NCBI RefSeq assembly: GCF_026341125.1
Contig: NZ_JAPEOR010000001.1
Coordinates: forward strand, 1,922,001 to 1,986,000
From: Streptomyces sp. NBC_01142
Lineage (GTDB): Bacteria; Actinomycetota; Actinomycetes; Streptomycetales; Streptomycetaceae
DNA length: 64,000 bases
Reading direction: 5' to 3'
Shown here: positions 44,769 to 56,346 of the stretch, one piece after another
Position numbering within the stretch: position 1 is the first letter of the stretch
Layout of the letters: each line of letters starts with the position of its first letter
The notes under the pieces: model-generated
What the model saw: only the letters and a program-made list of their open reading frames with translations
Told to the model about the DNA's origin: nothing
Databases searched by the model: none
Made by a program: the position numbers and the translations under genes

Positions 44769-44823
44769 GGCGCGCACACCACCGGCTGACGCGCGGTCCG
44801 TCGGCTGACGCCTCCGCGCCGCC

Positions 44824-46239
44824 TCACTGCTGGTGCAGACCGCGGCCGGCCAGCGTCAGGAACGTCTCGCCGACCGCTTCCGAGAGCGTCGGGTGGGCGT
44901 GGATGTGCCGGGCCACGTCCGACGGTTCCGCGTCCCACCCGACGATCAGCTGGCTCTCGGCGATCATCTCGGAGACGTTCGGGCCGACGAGATGCACGCC
45001 GAGCACCCGGCCTTCCCGCTCGGCGACGACCTTCACCACACCTCCCTGGCCGTGCACCATGCCCTTGGCGACCGCGGTCAGGGGCATGGTGTTGACGCTC
45101 ACCTCGATACCGCGGGCGCGCGCCTCCGCCTCGCTCAGACCTACTGCCGCGGTCTGCGGCGAGGAGTACGTGACCCGGGGGACCGCGGCGTAGTCGACCG
45201 GCGGGGACGAGAGACCGGCCAGCGTCTCGGCGACCAGCAGCCCTTCCGCGAACGAGGCGTGGGCCAGTCCCAGTGAGGGCGGCGGCAGCAGATCGCCGAC
45301 CACATGGATGCCGGGGACGGCGGTCTCCAGCCGGGACCAGTCGGCGGGGGCGACGTATCCCCGCTCGTCGGCGGCCAGTCCGGCCCGCTCCGGGCCGAGG
45401 CCGTCGGTCACCGGGACGCGGCCCACCGCGACCAGCAGCCGCTCGGCCTCGACGGCGCGGGTCTCGCCGCGGGCGGTGCGGACCGTGGCCCGTATGCCGT
45501 TCTCCAGTACCTCGGTCTCCAGCAGCCGCGCATCCACCTGCACATCGATGCCACGCTTCTTCAGCCCGCGGGTCAGGTGCCGTGACACGTCGGCGTCTTC
45601 GAGTGGTACGAGTCGCTCTGCGGCCTCGACGAGGATCACCTCCGCGCCCATGGAACGGTGGAACGAGGCGTACTCCACGCCGATCGCACCACCGCCGAGG
45701 ACGAGGACCGACTGCGGGAGGCCGGGTGCGAAGAGGGCGTCGTCGCTGGTGACCACGCGGTGCCCGTCCGCCTGGAGGCCGGGCAGCATCCGGGGCCGGG
45801 ACCCGGTCGCCAGCACGATGCCGCGGCGCGCGCTCACCTCGCCGTACCCTTCGATCCGAACCGTTCTCGGGCTCGTCAACTCCGCGCTGCCGCGCACCAC
45901 TACGACCCCGGCGTGCGACAGATGCCCCTCCACACCCTTGTGATTGCGGGAGACGATGTCGTCCCGTGTGGCCACCAGCGCGGACCAGTCCACGGAGTCG
46001 ACGCTCGCCTTCACACCCCACCGGTCACGGGCCTCCGCGATGCCGTCGACCAGTTCGGCGGCGTGCAGCATCGCCTTGCTGGGGATGCAGCCGCGGTGCA
46101 GGCAGGTGCCGCCGACCTTGTCGCGCTCGGCGAGGACGACCTCGAGGCCGAGGGCCGCGGCGCGCAGAGCGGTGGAGTAGCCACCCGTGCCGCCGCCGAT
46201 CACGATCACATCTGCTTCGTTTCCCTGGCGCTGTGTCAT
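44824..46239 (-). CDS. Dihydrolipoyl dehydrogenase-like flavoprotein disulfide reductase
   Basis: A 471-aa protein from ATG at 46239. FAD loop IVIGGGTGGYSTALRA; redox disulfide GGTCLHRGCIPSK (CxxxxC); NAD loop VLVLGGGAIGVEYASF; active-site His-Glu in HAHPTLSEAVGETF. All the parts of an E3 component are present. It is not beside E1 or E2 genes, so it may be a second or specialised copy; Ohr, which needs lipoylated reductant, is encoded 32 kb away. Divergent from a LysR regulator. Confidence 0.9.
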   Translation of the reverse strand: MTQRQGNEADVIVIGGGTGGYSTALRAAALGLEVVLAERDKVGGTCLHRGCIPSKAMLHAAELVDGIAEARDRWGVKASVDSVDWSALVATRDDIVSRNHKGVEGHLSHAGVVVVRGSAELTSPRTVRIEGYGEVSARRGIVLATGSRPRMLPGLQADGHRVVTSDDALFAPGLPQSVLVLGGGAIGVEYASFHRSMGAEVILVEAAERLVPLEDADVSRHLTRGLKKRGIDVQVDARLLETEVLENGIRATVRTARGETRAVEAERLLVAVGRVPVTDGLGPERAGLAADERGYVAPADWSRLETAVPGIHVVGDLLPPPSLGLAHASFAEGLLVAETLAGLSSPPVDYAAVPRVTYSSPQTAAVGLSEAEARARGIEVSVNTMPLTAVAKGMVHGQGGVVKVVAEREGRVLGVHLVGPNVSEMIAESQLIVGWDAEPSDVARHIHAHPTLSEAVGETFLTLAGRGLHQQ

Positions 46240-46330
46240 GCCCCCACACTCCGGCAGGCTCTTACCATGCGTCCAAGGCAATGTTCTTGTGGCTTCGATG
46301 CACAGTCTTTATGGGGGACGGGATCTCGGG

Positions 46331-47278
46331 ATGAGCCTTCGGCAGATGGAGTACTTCCTCATGGTCGTCGAGGAGTCCTCCTTCACCCGTGCCGCGCAGT
46401 CGCTGCACGTCACACAGCCCGCGCTGTCCCACCAGATCAAGGCGCTGGAGAAGTCGGTGGGCGGTGAGCTGCTCGAACGGATGACGCGCGGCGTACGGCT
46501 CACCGCGATGGGCCGCGCCTTCCTGCCGCACGCCGAACTGGCTGTCCGCAGCGCGGCGCAGGCGCGGCGCGCGGCCCGGGCGGCTGCCGGTGCTGAGGGC
46601 GGCGAACTGCACATCGCGGCGATCCACGCGGTCGCGGTGGGCGTACTCCCGGAGGTCTTCGCTCGCTGGCATCGCGAGCACCCCGGCGTCGCGCTGGTCC
46701 TGCACGAGTACGGCACCACCGAGGCGCTGGAGGAGCAGATCGAACGCGGCACGGCAGACCTCGCGGTGGGCCCGCCGCCTCGGAACTGGCAGGGGCCCGT
46801 CGTCCAGGTCGCCGAGGAGGAGATCGTCCTTGTCGTCCCCTTCGACGACCGTCTCGCGGGCCGTACGTCGGTCCGCCTCGAAGAGCTCGCCGACCACACC
46901 TGGGTGCGGTGTGCGATGGAACCGGTGGTGGAGGGTCAGGCGTTCCTGAACTGGGCGTGCGGGAAGGCCGGCTTCACCCCTCGTACGGCGGTATGGACCG
47001 AGCACACCTCTACGGCGGTGCGCATGGCGGCCGCGGGGGTCGGCATCGCGGTCGCGCCCTCCCATGTCCTGCGGGGAGCGGTCGGTGAGGACTGCGTGGT
47101 CCTGCCGGCGGACCCGCCGTGGCGGCGGGCGATGACCGTCTTCTCCCGGGTGGAACTGACGGGCGCCGCGGCCGCCTTCACCGACCTGCTGCGCACGTCA
47201 CTGCCGTACGGCGGGACGGTGTCGTCACCCGTGCGGGCGTACCCGGACTGCGACGCGGACGCTTCGGCCGTCGCCTGA
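46331..47278 (+). CDS. LysR-family transcriptional regulator
   Basis: A 315-aa protein from ATG at 46331 (an upstream in-frame ATG at 46298 is possible). Helix-turn-helix: MSLRQMEYFLMVVEESSFTR then LHVTQPALSHQIKALE. The substrate-binding domain follows from about 90 to 295. Divergent from the dihydrolipoyl-dehydrogenase-like gene with about 90 bp between starts, which is the usual arrangement of a LysR protein and its target. The effector is unknown. Confidence 0.92.
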   Translation: MSLRQMEYFLMVVEESSFTRAAQSLHVTQPALSHQIKALEKSVGGELLERMTRGVRLTAMGRAFLPHAELAVRSAAQARRAARAAAGAEGGELHIAAIHAVAVGVLPEVFARWHREHPGVALVLHEYGTTEALEEQIERGTADLAVGPPPRNWQGPVVQVAEEEIVLVVPFDDRLAGRTSVRLEELADHTWVRCAMEPVVEGQAFLNWACGKAGFTPRTAVWTEHTSTAVRMAAAGVGIAVAPSHVLRGAVGEDCVVLPADPPWRRAMTVFSRVELTGAAAAFTDLLRTSLPYGGTVSSPVRAYPDCDADASAVA

Positions 47279-47340
47279 CGGCCCGGGTCCCCGCCCGCTC
47301 CCTGCGTCGTTTCCCATCCGGATCAACCGAATCAACCGGG

Positions 47341-49686
47341 TCATCCGGACCTGCGGCCGAGCAGTGCCACCGGACGGTCCGCGAACAGCTCGGCCAGCCC
47401 CACGGACCCGCCCCCGAACTCCCGTTCCGGAGCGAGCAGATCAGTCCACCGGCCCCGCGGCAGCGTCAGCTCCGTCCCCGCCCAGCCGCCCGCCCCTGCC
47501 GCCGTGTCCGCCAGCCGCAGCGAGAGCCGGGTGACGGCCGTGACGACCTCACCCGAGCGGCAGAACGCCAGGCAGTGGTCCGCGGCCGGTCCGCTCGCGT
47601 TCAGCGCCTGGTACGTCCCCGACTCGCCGAAGACCTCCGGGCGTTCCCGGCGCAGCCGCAGCGCCGCCTTCATGAGCACCGTCTTCTCGTTCGGCGGGCC
47701 CTCGCGGAACGGCTGCCGGTTGTCGGGGTCCACCAGAGCCAGGTACTCCCGCTCCGTGCCCTGGTACACATCGGGCACCCCCGGCATCGTCAGCTGCACC
47801 AGCGCCGCACCGAGCACATTGGCCCGGACGTACGGGTCCAGCTCACGCGCGAAGAGCGCCATCGAGTACAGCGGCGGGCCGGCCGGCCCCGCGCCCACGA
47901 ACGCGGTGAGCGCCCGCTCGTAGACCGGGTCCGGCTCCGTCCAGCTCGTGTACAGCCCCGCCTCCCGCGCAGCCTTCAGCAGCGCCGTCTCCAGCCTGCC
48001 GCCGTGCGGAAAGCCGAACCCGGCCGCGGTCTGCCAGGCCACCCACGCCAGATGCGGATCGGGAGCACGCCCGCCCTCGAGGCGCCCCGCCTCCTTCGTG
48101 ATGCGCCCCAGGATCTCCGCCCACCGGTCCGGGCACTCGGACAGGACGGCGATGCGGGCCCGCACGTCCGCGCTGCGCTTGGTGTCGTGCGTGGACAGTA
48201 CGGTGCCGGTGGCCGGCCAGTCGCGCGCCAGCCGTGCGCAGTACGCATGGAACTGCTCCGGGCCGACCGCCGGGTCCCCCGGATCGCCGCCCACCTCGTT
48301 CGCCGACAGCAACGGCGCGTACCGGTAGAAGGCCGTGTCCTCCACGGACTTGGCGCGCAGCGCGGACGCCGTCTGGGCGAAGCGCGTACGGAACCGGTCG
48401 TGGTCCGGTCCGTCGCCGAGCCGCCCGAGCGCCAGGTCCCGCACCACGTCGACGGCCCCGGCCTCCTCGACTACCGCGAACGCCGCCTTCGCACTGAGCG
48501 CCGCCTCTGCGGGCAGGGCGTCCTCGCCGCCGATGCGGTACGGGCGGTACACGGGGACCCGCACCAGCAGTTCCCGTACCGCGGCCCGCAGCGCCCAGGG
48601 GGCGTGGTCGCGCAGTGCGGGGTCCGCGGCGCAGACCCGCTCCGCCAGCCGGGTGAGCGCGGCGGTCTCGGCGGCCAGCTCATAGGTGACCACCTTGTAC
48701 GCGGCGCGGCGCACCGTCGCCTCCCAGAAGCCGCCGCGATCGCCTGGGGGACCCGCGAACTCCCGGTACTGTGCGGCCAGTTCGGTCACCCCCGCCGGAT
48801 CGGTGAACAGGCCGTCGATGTGGCGCAGCGCGTCGTACCCCGTCGTGCCCGCGACGGGCCAGCCGGCGGGCAGCCTTTCGTCCCCGGTGAGGATCTTCTC
48901 GACGACGGTCCAGCACGCCCCGCCGGTCGCCTCGCCCAGCCGCCGCAGATACTCCTCGGGGTCGGCAAGACCGTCCGGATGATCCACCCGCAGGCCCTCC
49001 AGCACTCCCTCCCGTACCAGCTCCAGGATCTTGCCGTGGGTCGCCCCGAAGACCTCCGGGTCCTCCACCCGTACCCCGATCAGGTCCGAAATGGTGAAGA
49101 ACCGGCGGTAGTTGAGCTCGGTGCGGGCCAGCCGCCACCACCCGAGCCGGTACCACTGGGCGTCCAGCAGCTCGGGCAGCGGCAGCTCCCCGGTGGACTC
49201 GCGCAGCGGAAAGCGCTGCTCCCCGTAGTGCAGTACGTCCCCCTCCACCCGCATCCCGCCCATCTCGTCGCCGACCCGGCCCGCGAGCACCGGCAGCAGA
49301 ACCTTTCCGCCGCCCGCTTCCCAGTCGATGTCGAACCAGCGGGCGTACGGCGACCGTGGTCCTTCGCGCAGCACCTCCCACAGGGCGTGGTTGTGGCGCG
49401 GCGCGGCGGCCATATGGTTCGGGACGATGTCCAGGACGAGTCCGAGACCGTGCTCGCGTGCCGTGCGGGACAGCTCCCGCAGGCCCTCCTCGCCGCCCAG
49501 CTCGCCCCGTACCCGCGTCGGGTCGACGACGTCGTAGCCGTGCACCGACCCCGGCACCGCCTCCAGCACCGGCGACAGGTGCAGATGCGAGACGCCGAGC
49601 GCGGCGAGGTAGGGCACTGCCCGGGCAGCGGCCGAGAACGGGAAGTCCGGCTGGAGCTGAAGCCGGTAGGTGGAGGTGGGCGTCAT
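47341..49686 (-). CDS. treY: Maltooligosyl trehalose synthase
   Basis: A 781-aa GH13 enzyme from ATG at 49686. Recognised by MTPTSTYRLQLQPDFPFSAA, VLDIVPNHMAAAPRHNHALW, LRVDHPDGLADPEEYL and VLSTHDTKRSADVRARIAVL, all hallmarks of TreY. It converts the reducing end of a maltodextrin into a trehalose unit, which TreZ (35965-37710) then releases. glgX lies just upstream on the same strand (start of treY 186 bp after the end of glgX), so the pair probably mobilises glycogen into trehalose. Confidence 0.95.
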   Translation of the reverse strand: MTPTSTYRLQLQPDFPFSAAARAVPYLAALGVSHLHLSPVLEAVPGSVHGYDVVDPTRVRGELGGEEGLRELSRTAREHGLGLVLDIVPNHMAAAPRHNHALWEVLREGPRSPYARWFDIDWEAGGGKVLLPVLAGRVGDEMGGMRVEGDVLHYGEQRFPLRESTGELPLPELLDAQWYRLGWWRLARTELNYRRFFTISDLIGVRVEDPEVFGATHGKILELVREGVLEGLRVDHPDGLADPEEYLRRLGEATGGACWTVVEKILTGDERLPAGWPVAGTTGYDALRHIDGLFTDPAGVTELAAQYREFAGPPGDRGGFWEATVRRAAYKVVTYELAAETAALTRLAERVCAADPALRDHAPWALRAAVRELLVRVPVYRPYRIGGEDALPAEAALSAKAAFAVVEEAGAVDVVRDLALGRLGDGPDHDRFRTRFAQTASALRAKSVEDTAFYRYAPLLSANEVGGDPGDPAVGPEQFHAYCARLARDWPATGTVLSTHDTKRSADVRARIAVLSECPDRWAEILGRITKEAGRLEGGRAPDPHLAWVAWQTAAGFGFPHGGRLETALLKAAREAGLYTSWTEPDPVYERALTAFVGAGPAGPPLYSMALFARELDPYVRANVLGAALVQLTMPGVPDVYQGTEREYLALVDPDNRQPFREGPPNEKTVLMKAALRLRRERPEVFGESGTYQALNASGPAADHCLAFCRSGEVVTAVTRLSLRLADTAAGAGGWAGTELTLPRGRWTDLLAPEREFGGGSVGLAELFADRPVALLGRRSG

Positions 49687-49847
49687 GCGAACGTACGTAC
49701 CCGGCTTGAGGGCTTCTGCGTCACCGCCGCAGGTAAATTCAGCCCCGCTGGGGACCCGCGGGCGCCGCAGCACGCCCGGGGCCCGACGAGCCGCTACGCC
49801 GGGCGCCGTAGCCCCCGAGTCCGGCCGGGTGCTGCGCGGGGCGCCAC

Positions 49848-49871
49848 AGCCCCCCGGGCCGGGCCGGGGGG

Positions 49872-49873
<2 letters not shown>
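49848..49873. terminator. GC-rich hairpin at the glgX stop codon
   Basis: AGCCCCCCGG, loop GCCGGG, CCGGGGGGCT: a perfect 10-bp stem that touches the TAG of glgX (49872-49874). It may reduce read-through into treY. Confidence 0.6.
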
Positions 49874-52004
<2,131 letters not shown>

Positions 52005-52302
52005 AGATATGACTCTTCCACTTCTGACCCGGGTGCTGGGGGGCACGTGGCCCGGATCCTCCCCGAAAGTATTGCCGGTCAGATGCCCCGGCAGACGAGG
52101 ACGACGCGGTCAACATCGGGTTCCTGACATCGCCCGGGGGCGCAACCGCTATGAATCCGCTCACTACGGCAGATCTCGCCTGCGAGAACCGCCGGAACGT
52201 GCAAGGGAGTTGGGAAGGGACCCTGGCGATCCGGCTGCACCGCGTCCCGCTGGCGGAGTAGTCTTCCTTGATCGTTGAAGGGGGAAGGAAGGCGGTGCAC
52301 GG

Positions 52303-53535
52303 GTGAGCTCGGGAGGGCTGGAGCTACCCCCAGGTGACCCTGGTCACGAGGGGGGCTCCGCCGACGTCCCGCCCGGAGCGGTCTCCCTCGCGCGGCCGAT
52401 GGAGATCGGGGCGGAACTGGACTGGGGCGCGGACGCCTGGAGCGAGGTGCGTACGCGCGCCCAACGTGCCGGGCGTGCCTACATTTGGCTGAACCTGGTG
52501 GAACAGCGGCTGCGGGCCGTGGTGGCCGCGGTCCTGCGCCCCATCTACGAACCGGTGCACGGCGACGACTGGGTGGTGGCCGCGGCGGGCCCTGCGGGGC
52601 AGGAGTGGGTACAGCGGGCGGTCGCGGTCCGGGAGGTCTCCCGGCGCAAGGGCTATCTGCTGGACCCGGCGGACGACAATGTGCTGTCCTTCCTCACCCT
52701 TCCCCAGCTGCGCGAGCTGATGGTCCAGCACTGGCCGTGCTTCGAGCCGTACTTCGACGACCGCCGCGATGTCGAGCTCGCGCTGGACGAGCTGGAGGTA
52801 GCCCGTAACGTCGTCTCCCGCAACCGCGCGCTGAACGAGGCGGTCCTCGCCCAGGCGGAGCGTGCCTCCGCGCGGCTGCTCGAAATACTCGGCAGTGGCG
52901 CGGGTGTCCCCTCCGCGGACCGGCTCCCCGTCGACGCGGTCGAGGAGCTCGTCGGCGACCGCTACGCGGACGTGGTCTCCGTCCACCCCGACCGGGTCCG
53001 CCTGCAGCGTCAGCTCCCGGCCGAGGACCTCTTCGGAGGCGCGCGCCGCCTCGACGCGATCGGCATAGGCCTGAACCTCCTGGTCCAGAACTTCTCCGGC
53101 CGGAGGCTGGTCCGCCTTGCCGAGTCCGGTTGCCGGGTCCGGCTTGTCTTCCTCAACCCGGCGAGCAGTGCGGTCAAGCGCCGCGAGCGTGAACTGGGCC
53201 TGAAGAAGGGAGAGCTGAGCCGTACGGTGGAGATGAACATCCTCCATATGCGCCGGGTGCGCTCCCGCCTCCGCGATCCGGGCGCCTTCGAGATCCAGGT
53301 CTTCGACGAGACCCCCCGCTTCACCGCCTACCTGGTCGACGGCGACGGTCCCGACGGCCTTGCCGTCGTCCAGTCCTATCTGCGCCGTGCCCGCGGCATG
53401 GAAGCGCCGGTCCTGGTCCTGCGGGGTGGCGGGCGCGCGGTCGTCCGTGCGGGCCACGACAGCGAGAACGGACTTTTCCAGACATATCGCGAGGAGTTCG
53501 AGTCCGTATGGGCGGACTCCCGTCCTGTCTCCTGA
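52303..53535 (+). CDS. SAV2148-family HEPN domain protein
   Basis: A 410-aa protein from GTG at 52303 with GGGGGAAGGAAGG upstream. The helical HEPN-like region (residues about 55-190), with WLNLVEQRLRAVVAAVLRPI and LDELEVARNVVSRNRALNEA (the R-N-x-x-x-N/H type motif), matches what I recall as the SAV2148 family. The C-terminal half (LNLLVQNFSGRRLVRLAESG onward) is alpha/beta. HEPN proteins are often ribonucleases in stress or defence systems, but no toxin partner or defence gene is adjacent, so no such role is claimed. Confidence 0.8.
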   Translation: MSSGGLELPPGDPGHEGGSADVPPGAVSLARPMEIGAELDWGADAWSEVRTRAQRAGRAYIWLNLVEQRLRAVVAAVLRPIYEPVHGDDWVVAAAGPAGQEWVQRAVAVREVSRRKGYLLDPADDNVLSFLTLPQLRELMVQHWPCFEPYFDDRRDVELALDELEVARNVVSRNRALNEAVLAQAERASARLLEILGSGAGVPSADRLPVDAVEELVGDRYADVVSVHPDRVRLQRQLPAEDLFGGARRLDAIGIGLNLLVQNFSGRRLVRLAESGCRVRLVFLNPASSAVKRRERELGLKKGELSRTVEMNILHMRRVRSRLRDPGAFEIQVFDETPRFTAYLVDGDGPDGLAVVQSYLRRARGMEAPVLVLRGGGRAVVRAGHDSENGLFQTYREEFESVWADSRPVS

Positions 53536-53608
53536 GTTGTCAGTGCCGCGTGGGAGGGTGAATACCCACTGGGGGAGCGCATCACCGCACCACGAAGGAG
53601 GGGCCACG

Positions 53609-54331
53609 ATGGCTTGGCACGGGGAACCGCTGGTCGGCTTCGATCTGGAGACGACGGGCACGGAGCCGCTCGAAGCGCGGATCGTGACGGCAGCGGTCAT
53701 CGGGGTGAAGGCGGGGGAGCCGGTCCGGCAGCGGGGATGGCTGGCGGACCCGGGGATCCGTATCCCGGCACAGGCGTCGGCGATCCACGGCATCAGCAGC
53801 GAACGGGCGACGGCGGAGGGCCGCCCCGCGAGCGAGGTGGCCGACGAGATCGCTCAGACGCTGTGCGGGTACTGGGCGCAGGGCGTCCCGGTCGTCGCAT
53901 ACAACGCCGCGTTCGATCTGACGCTGCTCACCGCGGAGTTGCACCGGCACGGGCTGCCGTCGATGAGTGAGCGACTGGGCGGGGCGGAGATCGGCCCGGT
54001 CATCGACCCGTACACGATCGACCGCGCAGTCGACCGCTACCGCAAGGGCAAGCGCACGCTCGAGGCGGTCTGTCTCGAATACGGAGTGATCCTGTCCGGC
54101 GCCCACGAAGCGGCGGCGGACGCGCTCGCGGCGGTCCGGGTGGCCTGCGCGATAGCGACCCGCCACGCGTCGGTGGCGGCGCTGTCGCCGGCGGAACTGC
54201 ACGAGAGCCAGATCCGGTGGTACGCGGAGTGGGCGACGGACTTCCAGAACTTCCTCCGCAAAAAGGGCAACCCGGAAGCGGTGGTGGACGCGTCGTGGCC
54301 CTTGCGCGAGCCGGCAGCGACGCCGCGCTGA
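53609..54331 (+). CDS. DEDDh-type 3'-5' exonuclease
   Basis: A 240-aa protein from ATG at 53609 with GAAGGAGGGG upstream. Exo I GFDLETTGTEP (Asp, Glu), Exo II VAYNAAFDLTLL (Asp), and the Exo III region GAHEAAADALAA (His, Asp). This is the DnaQ-like/polymerase III epsilon exonuclease fold. It could proofread DNA or trim RNA. Separate from DNA polymerase genes in this window. Confidence 0.9.
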   Translation: MAWHGEPLVGFDLETTGTEPLEARIVTAAVIGVKAGEPVRQRGWLADPGIRIPAQASAIHGISSERATAEGRPASEVADEIAQTLCGYWAQGVPVVAYNAAFDLTLLTAELHRHGLPSMSERLGGAEIGPVIDPYTIDRAVDRYRKGKRTLEAVCLEYGVILSGAHEAAADALAAVRVACAIATRHASVAALSPAELHESQIRWYAEWATDFQNFLRKKGNPEAVVDASWPLREPAATPR

Positions 54332-54430
54332 CGGCCCCCGCTCTCAGGGCCGGCGCTTCGGCCGGGCTCCGCCAGGGCGTCGGCCGGACGCCGGGTGGGT
54401 GGGCAGACCCCCGCCGGAGGCGGGCCGCCC

Positions 54431-55282
54431 TCAGAACGGGTGCCAGCGGACCTCGGGGTCGTTGTCGCGGAGCGAGGACACCCGGCGGCGGAACTCCGCC
54501 AGTGCCCTCGGGTTCGTCGGGGCATGCTGGGCCACCCACGCGCAGCTCGCCGTCTCGCGGGCGCCCCGCAGGACACCGCAGCCCTCCCACTCGCGGACGT
54601 CCCAGCCGTACGCCGCCGTGAAGGACGCGTACGCCTCCGGGGCGAGGCCGTACCGGTCGCGGGACAGTGCCATGACCACCAGATCGTGCTCGCGGAAGTC
54701 CGCCGAGAACGTCTCCAGGTCGACCAGGACCGGGCCGTCCGGGCCCACATGGACATTGCGGGGGAGCGCGTCGCCGTGGATCGGTCCCGGCGGCAGGTGG
54801 GGGATGAGCGCGGCCGCCGCTTCGGCGAAACCGTCACGGCGCTCGCGCAGATACGCCGCGTCGGCCGGATCGATCGCGTCCCCCGCCAGCCGCAGCCACC
54901 GCTCGACCCCACCGAGCAGTTCCCGCCGCGGAAGGGAGAAGGCGGGAGGGGGAAGCGCATGGATCAGTCGCAGGAGCCCCGCCAGATCCGCGGGCTCCGC
55001 CGCACGCACCGCGTCCGGCAGCCGGTGCCAGACCGTCACCGGGTGCCCCTCCACCAGCCGCGGCTTCGGGTCGGCGGGACGGACCGCCGGCACCCCCGCC
55101 TCCGCCAGCCACTGCGCGACGGACAGTTCACGCTCCGCGCGCCCCAGCAGCTCCGCGTCGCGGCCGATCTTCACGACGACATCGCCCGCCCCGAACACCG
55201 CGTTCTCGCCCAGCGCCAGCAGCCTCGCATCGGCGGGGACCCCGGCGGCCGTCAGTACCTCGCGTGCGCGTGTCTCGTCCAT
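54431..55282 (-). CDS. Aminoglycoside phosphotransferase-fold kinase
   Basis: A 283-aa protein from ATG at 55282 with GGGAGA 6 nt upstream. Catalytic loop IHGDALPRNVHV (His-Gly-Asp...Asn) and metal loop VLVDLETFS define the APH/choline-kinase fold; the N-lobe has GDVVVKIGRD. Such proteins phosphorylate small molecules and not always antibiotics. Divergent from the sugar importer operon; 143 bp separate the starts. Substrate unknown. Confidence 0.85.
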   Translation of the reverse strand: MDETRAREVLTAAGVPADARLLALGENAVFGAGDVVVKIGRDAELLGRAERELSVAQWLAEAGVPAVRPADPKPRLVEGHPVTVWHRLPDAVRAAEPADLAGLLRLIHALPPPAFSLPRRELLGGVERWLRLAGDAIDPADAAYLRERRDGFAEAAAALIPHLPPGPIHGDALPRNVHVGPDGPVLVDLETFSADFREHDLVVMALSRDRYGLAPEAYASFTAAYGWDVREWEGCGVLRGARETASCAWVAQHAPTNPRALAEFRRRVSSLRDNDPEVRWHPF

Positions 55283-55425
55283 CCGTCTCTCCCACCGCTT
55301 CGTACGAATCCGGCAAAGTCTCGCATCCGCGCAGGCTGCCTTGACGAACCAACGGACCGTCAGCACGATGACGGGGGCCGCCAGGGCGGCCGGACCAGGA
55401 TGAGCCGCCCGAGGGGGTCGAATCC

Positions 55426-56346
55426 GTGACATTGGCGACCGCGGACCCGCGGTCCGGGAAGCCGCGGTCCGCAAAGCACCTGGACCACGGCGCCTGGTTC
55501 CTCGTACTGCCCGCGCTGATACCGATCCTGGTGCTGAGTGTCGGCCCGCTGCTCTACGGCATCTCGCTCGCCCTCACCGATTCCCAGGCAGGCCGCACCG
55601 AACCCACCGAGTGGATCGGCACACTCAACTTCCGGGACCTGCTCCACGACACGCTCTTCTGGGACTCGTTCACGATCGGCCTGCTGTGGGCGGTCGGCGT
55701 GACGGTTCCTCAGTTCCTGCTCGCCCTCGGCCTCGCGCTCCTGCTCAACCAGAACCTCCGCTTCCGCTGGCTGGCGCGGGCCCTTGCGATCACCCCCTGG
55801 GCCATGCCCGAGGTCGTCGTGGGCATCATGTGGCGGCTCGTCTACAACCCCGACGCCGGCATCCTGAACGAGACCATCCGCAACCTCGGACTCGGAGAAG
55901 GCCGCGACTGGCTCACCGGACTCGCCACCGCCCTGCCCGCCGTGATCGTCGTCGGTATCTGGGCCGGTATGCCGCAGACCACCGTCGCCCTCCTCGCCGG
56001 CCTCCAGAACACCCCGCACGAGCTCCACGAAGCCGCCGCGCTCGACGGAGCGGGGGCGTGGCGCCGGTTCCGTACCGTCACCTGGCCGGCACTCAAGCCC
56101 GTCGCACTCGCGATCACCGCGCTCAACCTCATCTGGAACTTCAACTCCTTCGCGCTGGTGTACGTCCTCACCAACGGCGGCCCCGGCGGGCGTACCCGCC
56201 TCCCCATGCTCTTCGCGTACGAAGAGGCCTTCCGCTACGGCCAGTTCGGGTACGCCGCCGCCATGGGCTGCGTCATGGTCGCGGTGATCTCGGTGATGCT
56301 CGCCCTCTATCTCGTGGGACGGCTCAGGGGAGGCGAGGAGAAGTGA
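55426..56346 (+). CDS. Carbohydrate ABC transporter permease (MalF-like)
   Basis: A 306-aa membrane protein from GTG at 55426. About six segments, with the EAA loop HELHEAAALDGAGAWRRF for contact with the ATPase. First gene of a three-gene importer (two permeases and a binding protein). There is no ATP-binding gene, which is normal in Streptomyces where the shared ATPase MsiK serves such systems. It overlaps the next permease by GTGA. Confidence 0.93.
   Translation: MTLATADPRSGKPRSAKHLDHGAWFLVLPALIPILVLSVGPLLYGISLALTDSQAGRTEPTEWIGTLNFRDLLHDTLFWDSFTIGLLWAVGVTVPQFLLALGLALLLNQNLRFRWLARALAITPWAMPEVVVGIMWRLVYNPDAGILNETIRNLGLGEGRDWLTGLATALPAVIVVGIWAGMPQTTVALLAGLQNTPHELHEAAALDGAGAWRRFRTVTWPALKPVALAITALNLIWNFNSFALVYVLTNGGPGGRTRLPMLFAYEEAFRYGQFGYAAAMGCVMVAVISVMLALYLVGRLRGGEEK

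Noticed and set aside
52005..52302. Small gene in the gap before the HEPN gene
   Set aside because: Short open frames exist on both strands, but none has a ribosome site or recognisable pattern.
52303..53535. HEPN toxin of a toxin-antitoxin or defence system
   Set aside because: No MNT-type antitoxin or defence gene is adjacent, and the gene sits alone with an ordinary ribosome site.
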